A stretch of 64,000 nucleotides of DNA from Dactylosporangium sp. AC04546 (GTDB lineage Bacteria; Actinomycetota; Actinomycetes; Mycobacteriales; Micromonosporaceae). The notes beneath the pieces were generated by a model that worked only from the letters and a program-made list of their open reading frames with translations, was not told where the DNA came from and did not search any database. Below are positions 21,302 through 29,108 of this stretch, piece after piece. The stretch is from the NCBI RefSeq assembly GCF_022095675.1, contig NZ_JAHYSG010000014.1:1-64000 (forward strand), written 5' to 3'. The translations under genes and the position numbers were made by a program. Within the stretch, counting starts at the first letter, position 1. Each line of letters opens with the position of its first letter.

Positions 21302-24148
21302 ATGAGCGAGGCAGTGACCGACGGAGCGGTCGACATCCCGCCGTACCGCTATACCGCGGCGATGGCGGGCGACATCGAGGCGTGCTGGCAGGACTACTGG
21401 TCCGAGCAGGGCACGTTCCACGCGCCGAACCCGACCGGCCCGCTCAGCGACCCGAGCCACCCGCGCGCCGGCGCACCGAAGATGTACGTGATGGACATGT
21501 TCCCCTATCCGTCGGGGGCCGGCCTGCACGTGGGCCACCCGCTGGGGTACATCGGCACCGACTGCTACACGCGGTACTTCCGGATGGCCGGCTACAACGT
21601 GCTGCACCCGATGGGCTTCGACGCGTTCGGCCTGCCGGCGGAGCAGTACGCGGTGCAGACCGGCACGCACCCGCGCACCACGACCGAGGCCAACATCGAG
21701 CGGTACCGCGGCCAGCTGCGCCGTCTGGGCCTGGCCTACGACGACCGGCGCAGCGTCGCGACCACCGACACCGAGTTCTACCACTGGACCCAGTGGATCT
21801 TCCTGCAGATCTTCAACTCGTGGTTCGACGCCGAGCAGGACAAGGCGCGGCCGATCGCCGAGCTGATCGAGGAGTTCACGAGCGGCACGCGGGCGACGCC
21901 GGACGGCCGCGCGTGGGCCGACCTGAGCCCGGTCGAGCGCCGGCAGGCTGTCGACGACCACCGCCTGGCCTACATCTCCGAGGCGCCGGTCAACTGGTGC
22001 CCCGGCCTGGGCACCGTGCTGGCCAACGAGGAGGTCACCCCGGACGGGCGCAGCGAGCGGGGCAACTTCCCGGTCTTCAAGCGCAACCTGCGCCAGTGGA
22101 TGATGCGGATCACCGCCTACGGCGACCGGCTGCTGGACGACCTGGACCGGCTGGACTGGCCGGAGAAGGTCAAGACCATGCAGCGCAACTGGATCGGCCG
22201 GTCGCGCGGCGCGCACATCGACTTCCCGACCGGGGCCGGCGAGCCGATCCGGGTCTTCACCACCCGGCCCGACACGCTGTTCGGCGCGACCTACATGGTG
22301 CTGGCGCCGGAGCACGAGCTGGTGGACGCGATGGTGCCGGCGGCGTGGCCCGACGGCACCGCCAACGCCCACTGGACCGGGGGCAAGGCCACGCCCGCCG
22401 AGGCGGTCGCCGCCTACCGCGCCTTCGCGGCGGGCAAGACCGACGTCGAGCGGCAGGCCGACGCGAAGGAGAAGACGGGCGTATTCACCGGCGCCTACGC
22501 GACCAACCCGGTCAACGGCACCAAGATCCCGATCTTCATCGCCGACTACGTGCTGGCCGGCTACGGCACCGGCGCGATCATGGCGGTGCCCGGCCAGGAC
22601 GAGCGCGACTGGGAGTTCGCCGAGGTCTACGACCTGCCGATCATCCGCACGGTGCAGCCGTCCCCGGACTTCCCGGCCGACGGCAAGGCCTTCACCGGTG
22701 AGGGGCCGGCGATCAACTCCGGCTTCCTGGACGGGCTGGGCATCGCCGACGCGAAGTCGAAGATCATCGACTGGCTGGAGGCCAACGACCACGGGCAGGG
22801 CGCGATCACCTACCGGCTGCGCGACTGGCTGTTCAGCCGCCAGCGGTACTGGGGCGAGCCGTTCCCGATCGTCTACGACGAGACCGGCCTGCCGGTCGCG
22901 GTGCCCGAGGCGCTGCTGCCGGTGACCCTGCCGGACGTCGAGGACTTCTCGCCGCGCACGTTCGACGTCGACGACGCCGGCTCGATGCCGGAGACGCCGC
23001 TGTCGCGGGCCAAGGAGTGGGTCGAGGTCACGCTGGACCTGGGCGACGGGCCGAAGACGTACACCCGCGAGACGAACGTGATGCCGCAGTGGGCCGGCTC
23101 GTCGTGGTACGAGCTGCGCTACCTGGACCCGAGCAACGGCGCGAAGCTGGTCGACCCGGCCAACGAGCGGTACTGGATGGGCCCGCAGCGTGACGGCGAC
23201 GTCGGCGGTGTCGACCTGTACGTCGGCGGGGTCGAGCACGCGGTGCTGCACCTGCTGTACGCGCGGTTCTGGCACAAGGTGCTGTTCGACCTGGGCCACG
23301 TGTCCTCCGAGGAGCCGTTCCGGCGGCTGTTCAACCAGGGGTACATCCAGGCCTACGCCTACAAGAACGCCCGCGGCGTCTACGTCGAGGCGGAGAAAGT
23401 CGAGGAGCGCCAGGCCGGGCGGTTCTTCTACGGCAACGACGAGGTCGTGCGTGAGTACGGCAAGATGGGCAAGTCGCTGAAGAACGTCGTCACGCCCGAC
23501 GAGATGTGCGAGCGCTACGGCGCCGACACGTTCCGCGTCTACGAGATGTCGATGGGCCCGCTGGACGTCTCCCGCCCGTGGGAGACCCGGGCGGTCGTCG
23601 GCGCGCACCGCTTCCTGCAGCGCGTCTGGCGGCTGTTCGTCGACGAGCAGACCGACGCCCTGCGGGTGGTCGACGGCCCGATCGACGACGAGACCCGTCG
23701 CCTGCTGCACCGCGTGACAGACGGCGTGCGGGTCGACATCGAGGAGATGCGCTTCAACACGGCGATCGCCAAGCTGATCGAGCTGACCAACCGGGTCACC
23801 CAGGTCTCGGCCGAGGGCACGTCCCGCGAGGTGGCCGACCCGCTGGTGCGGATGATCGCGCCGTTCGCCCCGCACCTGGCCGAGGAGCTGTGGCAGCGGC
23901 TGGGCAACGAGTCCTCGGTCGCCTACGCCGACTTCCCGGTGGCCGACCCGGCGTTCCTGGTCGCCGAGTCGGTGACCTACCCGGTCCAGGTCAACGGCAA
24001 GGTCCGCGGCAAGGTCGAGATCGCGGCGGACGCGGCCGAGGATGTCGTACGGGCGGCTGCGCTGGCGGCCGTCGAGACGCACCTGGCGGGCAAGGATCCC
24101 AAGAAGGTCATCGTCGTCGCCGGCCGCATGGTCTCGGTCGTCGTCTGA
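21302..24148 (+). CDS. leuS: Leucyl-tRNA synthetase
   Basis: A class I synthetase of 948 residues that charges tRNA-Leu. The HIGH motif is HVGH at 76-79 and KMSKS is KMGKS at 721-725. The editing (CP1) domain lies between them, with the [13 protein letters not shown] stretch. The C-terminal part has the [10 protein letters not shown] motif. ATG 21302 was chosen over the in-frame ATG 21263, since that lies only 13 nt past the attenuator and lacks a ribosome-binding site. It is controlled by the leader peptide and terminator at 21150-21250. Confidence 0.96.
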   Translation: MSEAVTDGAVDIPPYRYTAAMAGDIEACWQDYWSEQGTFHAPNPTGPLSDPSHPRAGAPKMYVMDMFPYPSGAGLHVGHPLGYIGTDCYTRYFRMAGYNVLHPMGFDAFGLPAEQYAVQTGTHPRTTTEANIERYRGQLRRLGLAYDDRRSVATTDTEFYHWTQWIFLQIFNSWFDAEQDKARPIAELIEEFTSGTRATPDGRAWADLSPVERRQAVDDHRLAYISEAPVNWCPGLGTVLANEEVTPDGRSERGNFPVFKRNLRQWMMRITAYGDRLLDDLDRLDWPEKVKTMQRNWIGRSRGAHIDFPTGAGEPIRVFTTRPDTLFGATYMVLAPEHELVDAMVPAAWPDGTANAHWTGGKATPAEAVAAYRAFAAGKTDVERQADAKEKTGVFTGAYATNPVNGTKIPIFIADYVLAGYGTGAIMAVPGQDERDWEFAEVYDLPIIRTVQPSPDFPADGKAFTGEGPAINSGFLDGLGIADAKSKIIDWLEANDHGQGAITYRLRDWLFSRQRYWGEPFPIVYDETGLPVAVPEALLPVTLPDVEDFSPRTFDVDDAGSMPETPLSRAKEWVEVTLDLGDGPKTYTRETNVMPQWAGSSWYELRYLDPSNGAKLVDPANERYWMGPQRDGDVGGVDLYVGGVEHAVLHLLYARFWHKVLFDLGHVSSEEPFRRLFNQGYIQAYAYKNARGVYVEAEKVEERQAGRFFYGNDEVVREYGKMGKSLKNVVTPDEMCERYGADTFRVYEMSMGPLDVSRPWETRAVVGAHRFLQRVWRLFVDEQTDALRVVDGPIDDETRRLLHRVTDGVRVDIEEMRFNTAIAKLIELTNRVTQVSAEGTSREVADPLVRMIAPFAPHLAEELWQRLGNESSVAYADFPVADPAFLVAESVTYPVQVNGKVRGKVEIAADAAEDVVRAAALAAVETHLAGKDPKKVIVVAGRMVSVVV

Positions 24149-24161
24149 CGCCGCTCACGCG

Positions 24162-24195
24162 AAGGGCGGGCCCCCGGTCGGGGCCCGCCCTTTTT
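24162..24195 (+). terminator. leuS terminator
   Basis: A perfect 13-bp stem (24162-24174 with 24180-24192) with a 5-nt loop ends in TTTTT. It lies 14 nt after the leuS stop codon. Confidence 0.92.
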
Positions 24196-24203
24196 CACTG
24201 CGC

Positions 24204-24274
24204 CGATCTTGGAGTCGTGGTCCCGGAAATGTCCGGAACTTCGGCATAAAGCCGGGACCACAACTCCAAGATCG
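24204..24274. repeat. Long intergenic palindrome between leuS and gatD
   Basis: Arms 24204-24226 and 24252-24274 (starting CGATCTTGGAGT) pair at 22 of 23 positions around a 25-nt loop. It lies between convergent genes, just behind the leuS terminator. It may end gatD transcription on the other strand, or be a mobile palindrome like those at 13991 and 57963, though its sequence is different. Confidence 0.75.
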
Positions 24275-24279
24275 CGGGG

Positions 24280-24987
24280 TCAGCGGACCGCGGACAGGCG
24301 CTCCTCGCGCAGCTTGGTCGGCCAGCGGTCGTCGATCGGCTCCAGCTGCAGGCCCGTGGCCCAGCGGATGAGCAGGTCGGCGATCGCGGGGTTGCGGGCC
24401 AGCGCCGGGCCGTGGGAGTACGTGCCCAGGACGCGGCCCTTCCAGGCGCCCTCCGACGTGCCGTCGTTGCCGATACCCGTCGTCACCCGGGCCAGCGGGC
24501 GCACGCCCGGGCCCAGGTGGGTGCGGCCGCCGTGGTTCTCGAAGCCGGTCAGCGTCGGGACGCCCAGCATCGGGTCGACCTCGCCGGCCAGCTCGCCGAC
24601 CGCGCGGGTCTCGCCCCGGTCGGAGTTGATGTCGAGCAGCCCCAGGCCGGGGCACTTCGTGCCCTTCGCGAAGAACGAGTGGCCCATCAGCTGGTAGCCG
24701 GCGCAGACCGAGAAGATCGTCGCGCCGCGCTCGACCGCCCGGTGCAGGCCGCCGTCGGTGAGGAGCCGCTGCGCGGCCAGGGCCTGTGGGCCGTCCTCGC
24801 CGCCGCCGATGAGGTACACGTCGCCGTCGACCGGCACCGGCTGGTCCGCCCGGACCTCGGCGCACTCGACCGGCAGGCCGCGCAGGTCGGCGCGGCGGGC
24901 CAGGATGAGCAGGTTGCCCCGGTCGCCGTAGGTCGACAGCAGGTCCGGGTACAGCCAGATGAGGCGCAGGTGGGACTCAGTTGACAC
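24280..24987 (-). CDS. gatD: Lipid II isoglutaminyl synthase, glutaminase subunit
   Basis: A 235-residue class I glutamine amidotransferase of the CobB/CobQ type. The nucleophile is Cys95 in FSVCAGYQLMG and the catalytic His lies in TYSHGP near residue 189. It supplies ammonia to MurT, which turns the D-Glu of lipid II into D-isoglutamine, in the cytoplasm on the membrane-bound precursor. GTG 24987 overlaps the murT end by 11 nt. GGAG 8 nt upstream serves as ribosome-binding site. Confidence 0.92.
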   Translation of the reverse strand: MSTESHLRLIWLYPDLLSTYGDRGNLLILARRADLRGLPVECAEVRADQPVPVDGDVYLIGGGEDGPQALAAQRLLTDGGLHRAVERGATIFSVCAGYQLMGHSFFAKGTKCPGLGLLDINSDRGETRAVGELAGEVDPMLGVPTLTGFENHGGRTHLGPGVRPLARVTTGIGNDGTSEGAWKGRVLGTYSHGPALARNPAIADLLIRWATGLQLEPIDDRWPTKLREERLSAVR

Positions 24988-26221
24988 GGTCCAGCTCCGC
25001 TCGGATGTCCTGGAATGCGGTGTAGTTGGCGATGACCTCCAGGCGCCCGGGCGGCACCAGGGAGAGCGCCTGGCCGAACGACTTCACGTGCTCGAACGGC
25101 ACCTCGTTGACCTCCAGGCGCACGGCGAGGTCCATCGCCCGGTCGCCGGTGACCAGCACGCGCCGGCCGCGCAGCGGGGAGAAGTCCACGTCGTAGAGCC
25201 AGGAGGTGTCCAGGCCGTCGGGGTCCCGCGCGTTGATCGACAGCAGGGTCGGCACGTCCTCGGCCATGTCGAAGGCCTCCAGCCAGCCGGCCGGGTTCTT
25301 CGACAGCAGCAGCCGGATCGTGCGCCCGTCGCGCTCGACGGTCGCGTAGCGCCCGGCGATCGAGGCGACCTTGGCCAGCTCCGGCACGGCCTTGGCCGGC
25401 GGCACGCCGAACTGGGCGGCCACGGCCAGCGCGGTCGCCGCGTTGGCCTTGTTGACCCGGCCGGGCAGCTGGAGCTCGATGTGGTGGTACTGCCCGGTGT
25501 TGTCCACGACACCGTCGCCGCTGATCGCCCAGTGGGGGATCGGGCGGGTCAGGTTGCCCTGGACGCAGGCCCACTGCTCGCCGTTGCGCTCGATCGACGC
25601 GCCGCACTCCGGGCACACCCACGAGTCGTCGTGGAACCGCTGGCCGGCGGCGACCCAGGTCACCGGGGTGCCCTGGGCGACGGCCTTGCCGGCCGCCCAC
25701 ACGACCATCGGGTCGTCGGCGTTGGCCACGATGTGCAGGCCGCGGCCGGGCAGCGCGTCGCGCCACAGGGCCGCCATCATGGCGACCTCCTTGGCCCGGT
25801 CGAGCTGGTCACGGCTCAGGTTGAGCAGCGCGACGACCCGCGGATTGGTCTGGTCGAGCACCTGCTTGAGGTAGTGCTCGTCGACCTCCAGCACCGCGAA
25901 CGGGGTGGCCCCGGCCTTGGCCAGCGCCGACGTGTGGCCGGTCGGCATGTTGGCGCCGAGGCTGTTGGTCGCCACGTCACCGAGCACGCCCATCGCGGCC
26001 GCGGTCAGCCGGGTGGTGGTGGTCTTGCCGTTGGTGCCGGAGATAAGTGCGATCTGGCGACCGGCCGCGAGCTCGGCGAGCAGGTTGGGGTCGATCATCA
26101 GGCCGATCCGGCCGCCGATGACCGAACCGTCCCCCCGTCCGGTGGCGCGGGACAGCGCGGCCGCGCCGCGCGATAGTGAACTGGCGAGCTTGGCCCGCAT
26201 CGGCAGCTTGTTGTCCGTCAT
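24977..26221 (-). CDS. murT: Lipid II isoglutaminyl synthase, Mur-ligase-like subunit
   Basis: A 414-residue Mur-ligase homologue with the ATP loop SGTNGKTTTT near residues 62-71 and a central insertion with a CPECG zinc-ribbon knuckle. Only one Cys (WAC) follows it where the family often has a second pair, so the zinc site may be incomplete. The C-terminal DUF1727 part has LLSINARDPDGLD-type residues. It forms the amidation complex with GatD, encoded directly downstream. ATG 26221 has GAGAGCGAG before it. Confidence 0.92.
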   Translation of the reverse strand: MTDNKLPMRAKLASSLSRGAAALSRATGRGDGSVIGGRIGLMIDPNLLAELAAGRQIALISGTNGKTTTTRLTAAAMGVLGDVATNSLGANMPTGHTSALAKAGATPFAVLEVDEHYLKQVLDQTNPRVVALLNLSRDQLDRAKEVAMMAALWRDALPGRGLHIVANADDPMVVWAAGKAVAQGTPVTWVAAGQRFHDDSWVCPECGASIERNGEQWACVQGNLTRPIPHWAISGDGVVDNTGQYHHIELQLPGRVNKANAATALAVAAQFGVPPAKAVPELAKVASIAGRYATVERDGRTIRLLLSKNPAGWLEAFDMAEDVPTLLSINARDPDGLDTSWLYDVDFSPLRGRRVLVTGDRAMDLAVRLEVNEVPFEHVKSFGQALSLVPPGRLEVIANYTAFQDIRAELDRVN

Positions 26222-26284
26222 CTCGCTCTCACGGTGTTCGGGATGCGCTGACCCTACCCGGATCGGGCTACGCCCCCAACGGCA

Positions 26285-26540
26285 GTTACTAGCTCCCCGG
26301 GCTTCGCCCGCGGTTTCGTGGGGGGTTCCCACCCCACACCCCCTATGCGACGCTGCGCGACGCACTTTTTGGCTCCGCGCCCCGACAGCTTCACCGCCGC
26401 GAGGTCGGGTGTTACTAGCTCGCCGCTGCGCGACGCACTTTTTTGGCTTCGCGCCCCGACAGCTTCACCACCGCTTCACCTCCGCGAGGTCGGGTGTTAC
26501 TAGCTCGCCGCTGCGCGACGCGTTTTTGGCTTCGGGGGTC
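26285..26540. repeat. Three-copy intergenic repeat
   Basis: Copies beginning GTTACTAGCT start at 26285, 26410 and 26496. Each includes GCTGCGCGACGC, a T5-6 run, GGCT(T/C)CG, CGCCCCGACAGCTTCACC and GAGGTCGGGT, with insertions or deletions between copies and a truncated third. They form most of the 630-bp non-coding stretch between murT and mraZ. T-runs after GC-rich dyads suggest terminator-like activity, but no coding signal is present. Confidence 0.75.
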
Positions 26541-26556
26541 CTCCACTTTCCTCCAC
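26541..26556 (-). promoter_or_regulatory. Inverted MraZ-box-like pair
   Basis: CTCCAC at 26541-26546 and 26551-26556 reads GTGGAG-N4-GTGGAG on the minus strand. It has the same 10-bp spacing, and similar flanks, as the mraZ operator at 26755-26780, in opposite orientation and about 200 bp upstream. Confidence 0.45.
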
Positions 26557-26748
26557 TGGCGGGCTTTCGGCGTTGGTGGTCGTCCCACGATCGGCCATCC
26601 TGGGTGTTTTGTGGGGGTTTGAGGCCTGACTACACCTGCGATTTCACCCGTCGGCCGATCGGTCACCCTCGGCGTCCTCCACCCGGCGCCACCCCGTTTG
26701 ACGTGGGAATTCTTCACGCGCACCGATGTCACCTCCCGTGGTTTTCCG

Positions 26749-26780
26749 TTGACGGTGGAGGGAAGTGGAGTACAGTGGAG
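26749..26780 (+). promoter_or_regulatory. mraZ promoter with MraZ operator
   Basis: TTGACG (26749-26754), a 16-bp spacer and TACAGT (26771-26776) form a good sigma-70 promoter. Three direct repeats GTGGAG at 26755, 26765 and 26775 lie at exact 10-bp steps across spacer and -10. This is the known style of MraZ boxes, so MraZ would repress its own dcw operon by covering the promoter. Confidence 0.8.
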
Positions 26781-26851
26781 CGCGATGGCGGAGCCGGGGG
26801 GCTCGGCCGGCCCCGGGGGGACCGTTCGCGGTGGGAAGGGGTGGATGCCGC

Positions 26852-27283
26852 ATGTTTCTCGGCACCCACACTCCCCGCCTGGACGAAAAGGGCCGGTTGA
26901 TCCTGCCGGCCAAGTTTCGGGACGAACTGGCGGGAGGTGTCGTGATCACCAAGGGACAGGAGCGCTGCCTCTACGTGTTCCCCGGCGCCGAGTTCGCCCG
27001 GATCGCCGAACAGCTTCGTGCCACGCCGATGACCAACAAAGCGGCCCGGGCCTACAGCCGGGTGTTCTTCGCCAGCGCGCACGACGAGGTTCCCGACCGG
27101 CAGGGTCGGGTCACCATCCCGCAGCATCTCCGCGAGTATGCCGGGCTGGACCGCGAGCTTGTCGTGATCGGTGCGAGCACCCGGGTGGAGATCTGGGACA
27201 AGCAGGCATGGGACACCTACCTCGCCGACAGCGAAGAGGACTTCGCCGGCATCGAGGAGGGGGTGCTGCCGGGCGGGCTGTGA
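26852..27283 (+). CDS. mraZ: Transcriptional regulator MraZ
   Basis: A 143-residue protein of two SpoVT/AbrB-like swapped-hairpin domains, marked by [13 protein letters not shown] near 11-23 and [16 protein letters not shown] near 81-96. It binds direct repeats before its own gene and controls the division operon. ATG 26852 ([14 protein letters not shown]) fits the family start; upstream in-frame codons would run into the operator. It is the first gene of the dcw cluster. Confidence 0.95.
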   Translation: MFLGTHTPRLDEKGRLILPAKFRDELAGGVVITKGQERCLYVFPGAEFARIAEQLRATPMTNKAARAYSRVFFASAHDEVPDRQGRVTIPQHLREYAGLDRELVVIGASTRVEIWDKQAWDTYLADSEEDFAGIEEGVLPGGL

Positions 27284-27323
27284 AGTCCATCTGCAGACAC
27301 CGCGACGAGGCCGCCGTGCCGCG

Positions 27324-27459
27324 AGCTCTCCAGCCGCCCCAGGGTCCTGACGCCACTTCCCCGGCGCCAGGGCGGGGTGGGCGGATGGAGAGCTGGCGGT
27401 ACGGCGCTCGTGCACTACCGCACCCAACGACCGGGTGATTGAGGAACCGGCGGGTTGGG
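27324..27459 (+). ncRNA. Structured leader before rsmH (mraW-type RNA candidate)
   Basis: The 231-nt gap between mraZ and rsmH is unusually long for this operon and highly structured. Arms 27324-27339 and 27379-27394 pair at 15 of 16 positions. A second hairpin has CCCAAC (27423-27428) with GTTGGG (27454-27459) and an inner CCGG/CCGG stem. A conserved RNA of unknown function, the mraW motif, is known at this place in actinobacteria; equating the two is inference. Confidence 0.5.
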
Positions 27460-27514
27460 AAAGCAAGATCAGCACGACGGCGGGCCGCGAACCCGCCGCG
27501 GTAGGGGGTCGACG

Positions 27515-28486
27515 ATGGGGGAGCGGGACATCCATGTTCCCGTGCTGCTCGAGCGCTGTCTCGAGCTGCTCGCCCCAGCGCTGGCCCGGCCGGGCGCGCT
27601 GTACCTCGACGCCACGCTCGGGCTCGGTGGTCACGCCGAGGCCGTGCTGCGGGCGCATCCGGGGGTGCGGCTGCTCGGCCTGGACCGTGACCCGCAGGCG
27701 CTGGGCCTTGCGGGCCAGCGGCTGGCGCCGTTCGCCGACCGGATCCGCCTCGTGCACGCCGTCTACGACGAGCTGCCCGAGGTCCTGGCCGGCGAGCAGA
27801 TCGACGGGGGCCTGTTCGACCTGGGCGTCTCGTCGCTCCAGCTCGACGACGCCGCCCGCGGATTCGCCTACGCCCAGGACGCACCGCTCGACATGCGCAT
27901 GGACCAGACCCGCGGCATCACCGCGGCGGAGGTGCTCAACACCTACAGCCACGGTGACCTCGCTCGGGTGCTCCGGGTGTACGGCGAGGAGAAGTTCGCC
28001 TCCCGTATCGCCGCGTTCATTGTCCGGGAACGGGCCAAGGCCCCGCTCACCGGCTCGGCCCGCCTTGCCGAGCTGGTCCGCGAGGCCATCCCCGCACCCG
28101 CGCGGCGGACCGGCGGCCATCCGGCCAAGCGGACGTTCCAGGCGCTCCGCATCGAGGTCAACGGCGAGCTGGCCGTCCTCGAGCGGGCGATCCCGGCGGC
28201 GCTCGACGCGCTGAAGCCGGGCGGGCGCCTGGTGGTGCTGTCGTACCACTCGCTCGAGGACCGCCTGGTCAAACAGGCGATCGCCGGGCGGACCCGCTCG
28301 ACCGCACCGGTCGAGCTGCCGTTCGAGCCGCCCGGCAGCGAACCGACGCTGCGGGCACTCACCCGGGGGGCCGAGCTCCCCGACGCGGCCGAAATCGCGG
28401 CCAACCCGCGGGCGGCGTCCGTTCGACTCCGCGCCGTGGAACGCAAGGACCGTCCCAAGAGGACAGACACATCGGGGGAGGTGTGA
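27515..28486 (+). CDS. rsmH: 16S rRNA m4C1402 methyltransferase
   Basis: A 323-residue RsmH/MraW methyltransferase. The SAM-binding motif is [15 protein letters not shown] near residues 28-42, and the family signatures [19 protein letters not shown] and [13 protein letters not shown] are present. It methylates the P-site cytidine 1402 of 16S rRNA. ATG 27515 has a G-rich site (GTAGGGGG) 7 nt upstream. It overlaps ftsL by TGATG. Confidence 0.95.
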   Translation: MGERDIHVPVLLERCLELLAPALARPGALYLDATLGLGGHAEAVLRAHPGVRLLGLDRDPQALGLAGQRLAPFADRIRLVHAVYDELPEVLAGEQIDGGLFDLGVSSLQLDDAARGFAYAQDAPLDMRMDQTRGITAAEVLNTYSHGDLARVLRVYGEEKFASRIAAFIVRERAKAPLTGSARLAELVREAIPAPARRTGGHPAKRTFQALRIEVNGELAVLERAIPAALDALKPGGRLVVLSYHSLEDRLVKQAIAGRTRSTAPVELPFEPPGSEPTLRALTRGAELPDAAEIAANPRAASVRLRAVERKDRPKRTDTSGEV

Positions 28487-29052
28487 TGAACGTGACGACA
28501 CTGCCGGCCAACCGGCAGCGCGGCAACCAGCAGGCCGCACCGCGGTCGGGGGGCCGGACCGCGGCGCGAGCTGGATCAGGTCCAGAGCCGATCGGCCGCG
28601 ACCAGAAAACGGCTGCTGAGCACGACGAGCGGGACCACCTGACCGACGGCGCGACGGCACTGCAGCCACAGCGCGAGACCACGACGCCGGGCAGCACGCC
28701 CGGCAAGCAGCAGACGTCGCCCCGGCTGCGTGTGGCGCCGCCGGCACCGGTCAGTGCGCCGCGGGCGCCGTTCGTGGCGCTCGTGCTGGTGCTGGTGCTC
28801 ACCGGCGTCATCGGAATCCTGGTGCTCAACACGAGGATCGCCGAGAACGCCTTCAAGCTCGACGCGCTGAAGACCAAGCAGAGCGGTCTCGACCGCGACG
28901 AGCAGCGGCTGCGCAGCGACCTGGCGGACAAGGAGTCGCCGGTGACCCTCGCGTCGCGGGCGAAGCAGCTGGGCCTGGTGCCGTCGCGCACCCCGGCCTT
29001 CCTGCTGCTGCCGGACGGCACGAAGCTCGAAATGCCGGGTCCCGGCAAGTAA
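28486..29052 (+). CDS. ftsL: FtsL-like septum protein
   Basis: A 188-residue bitopic protein. A long polar N-terminus of about 95 residues is followed by one membrane helix (FVALVLVLVLTGVIGILVL) near 95-114, then a coiled coil (RIAENAFKLDALKTKQSGLD) and a short tail with the SPVTLASRAKQLGLV element typical of FtsL/DivIC. It would form the FtsQLB-type complex at the septum. ATG 28486 is favoured by GGGGGAGG 4-5 nt upstream. Its position between rsmH and ftsI supports the call. Confidence 0.85.
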   Translation: MNVTTLPANRQRGNQQAAPRSGGRTAARAGSGPEPIGRDQKTAAEHDERDHLTDGATALQPQRETTTPGSTPGKQQTSPRLRVAPPAPVSAPRAPFVALVLVLVLTGVIGILVLNTRIAENAFKLDALKTKQSGLDRDEQRLRSDLADKESPVTLASRAKQLGLVPSRTPAFLLLPDGTKLEMPGPGK

Positions 29053-29089
29053 GGGCCGTAGAGAACGGCAAGTAAGGGCCGTAAAGAAC
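29044..29089. repeat. 23-bp tandem duplication over the ftsL stop
   Basis: GGCAAGTAAGGGCCGTAGAG plus AAC (29044-29066) is repeated at 29067-29089 with one mismatch. The first copy contains the ftsL TAA stop. The event only lengthens the gap before ftsI. Confidence 0.9.
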
Positions 29090-29108
29090 ACCGAGGAAAG
29101 TCAGGACG

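Noticed and set aside
21185..24082. A 965-codon open frame antisense to leuS
   Set aside because: High GC with G/C third positions keeps antisense frames open. The protein is Arg/Val/Asp-rich without motifs, while the plus strand encodes an intact leuS.
27284..27514. A small gene between mraZ and rsmH
   Set aside because: No frame has both a start signal and codon bias; long-range pairing fits an RNA structure instead.
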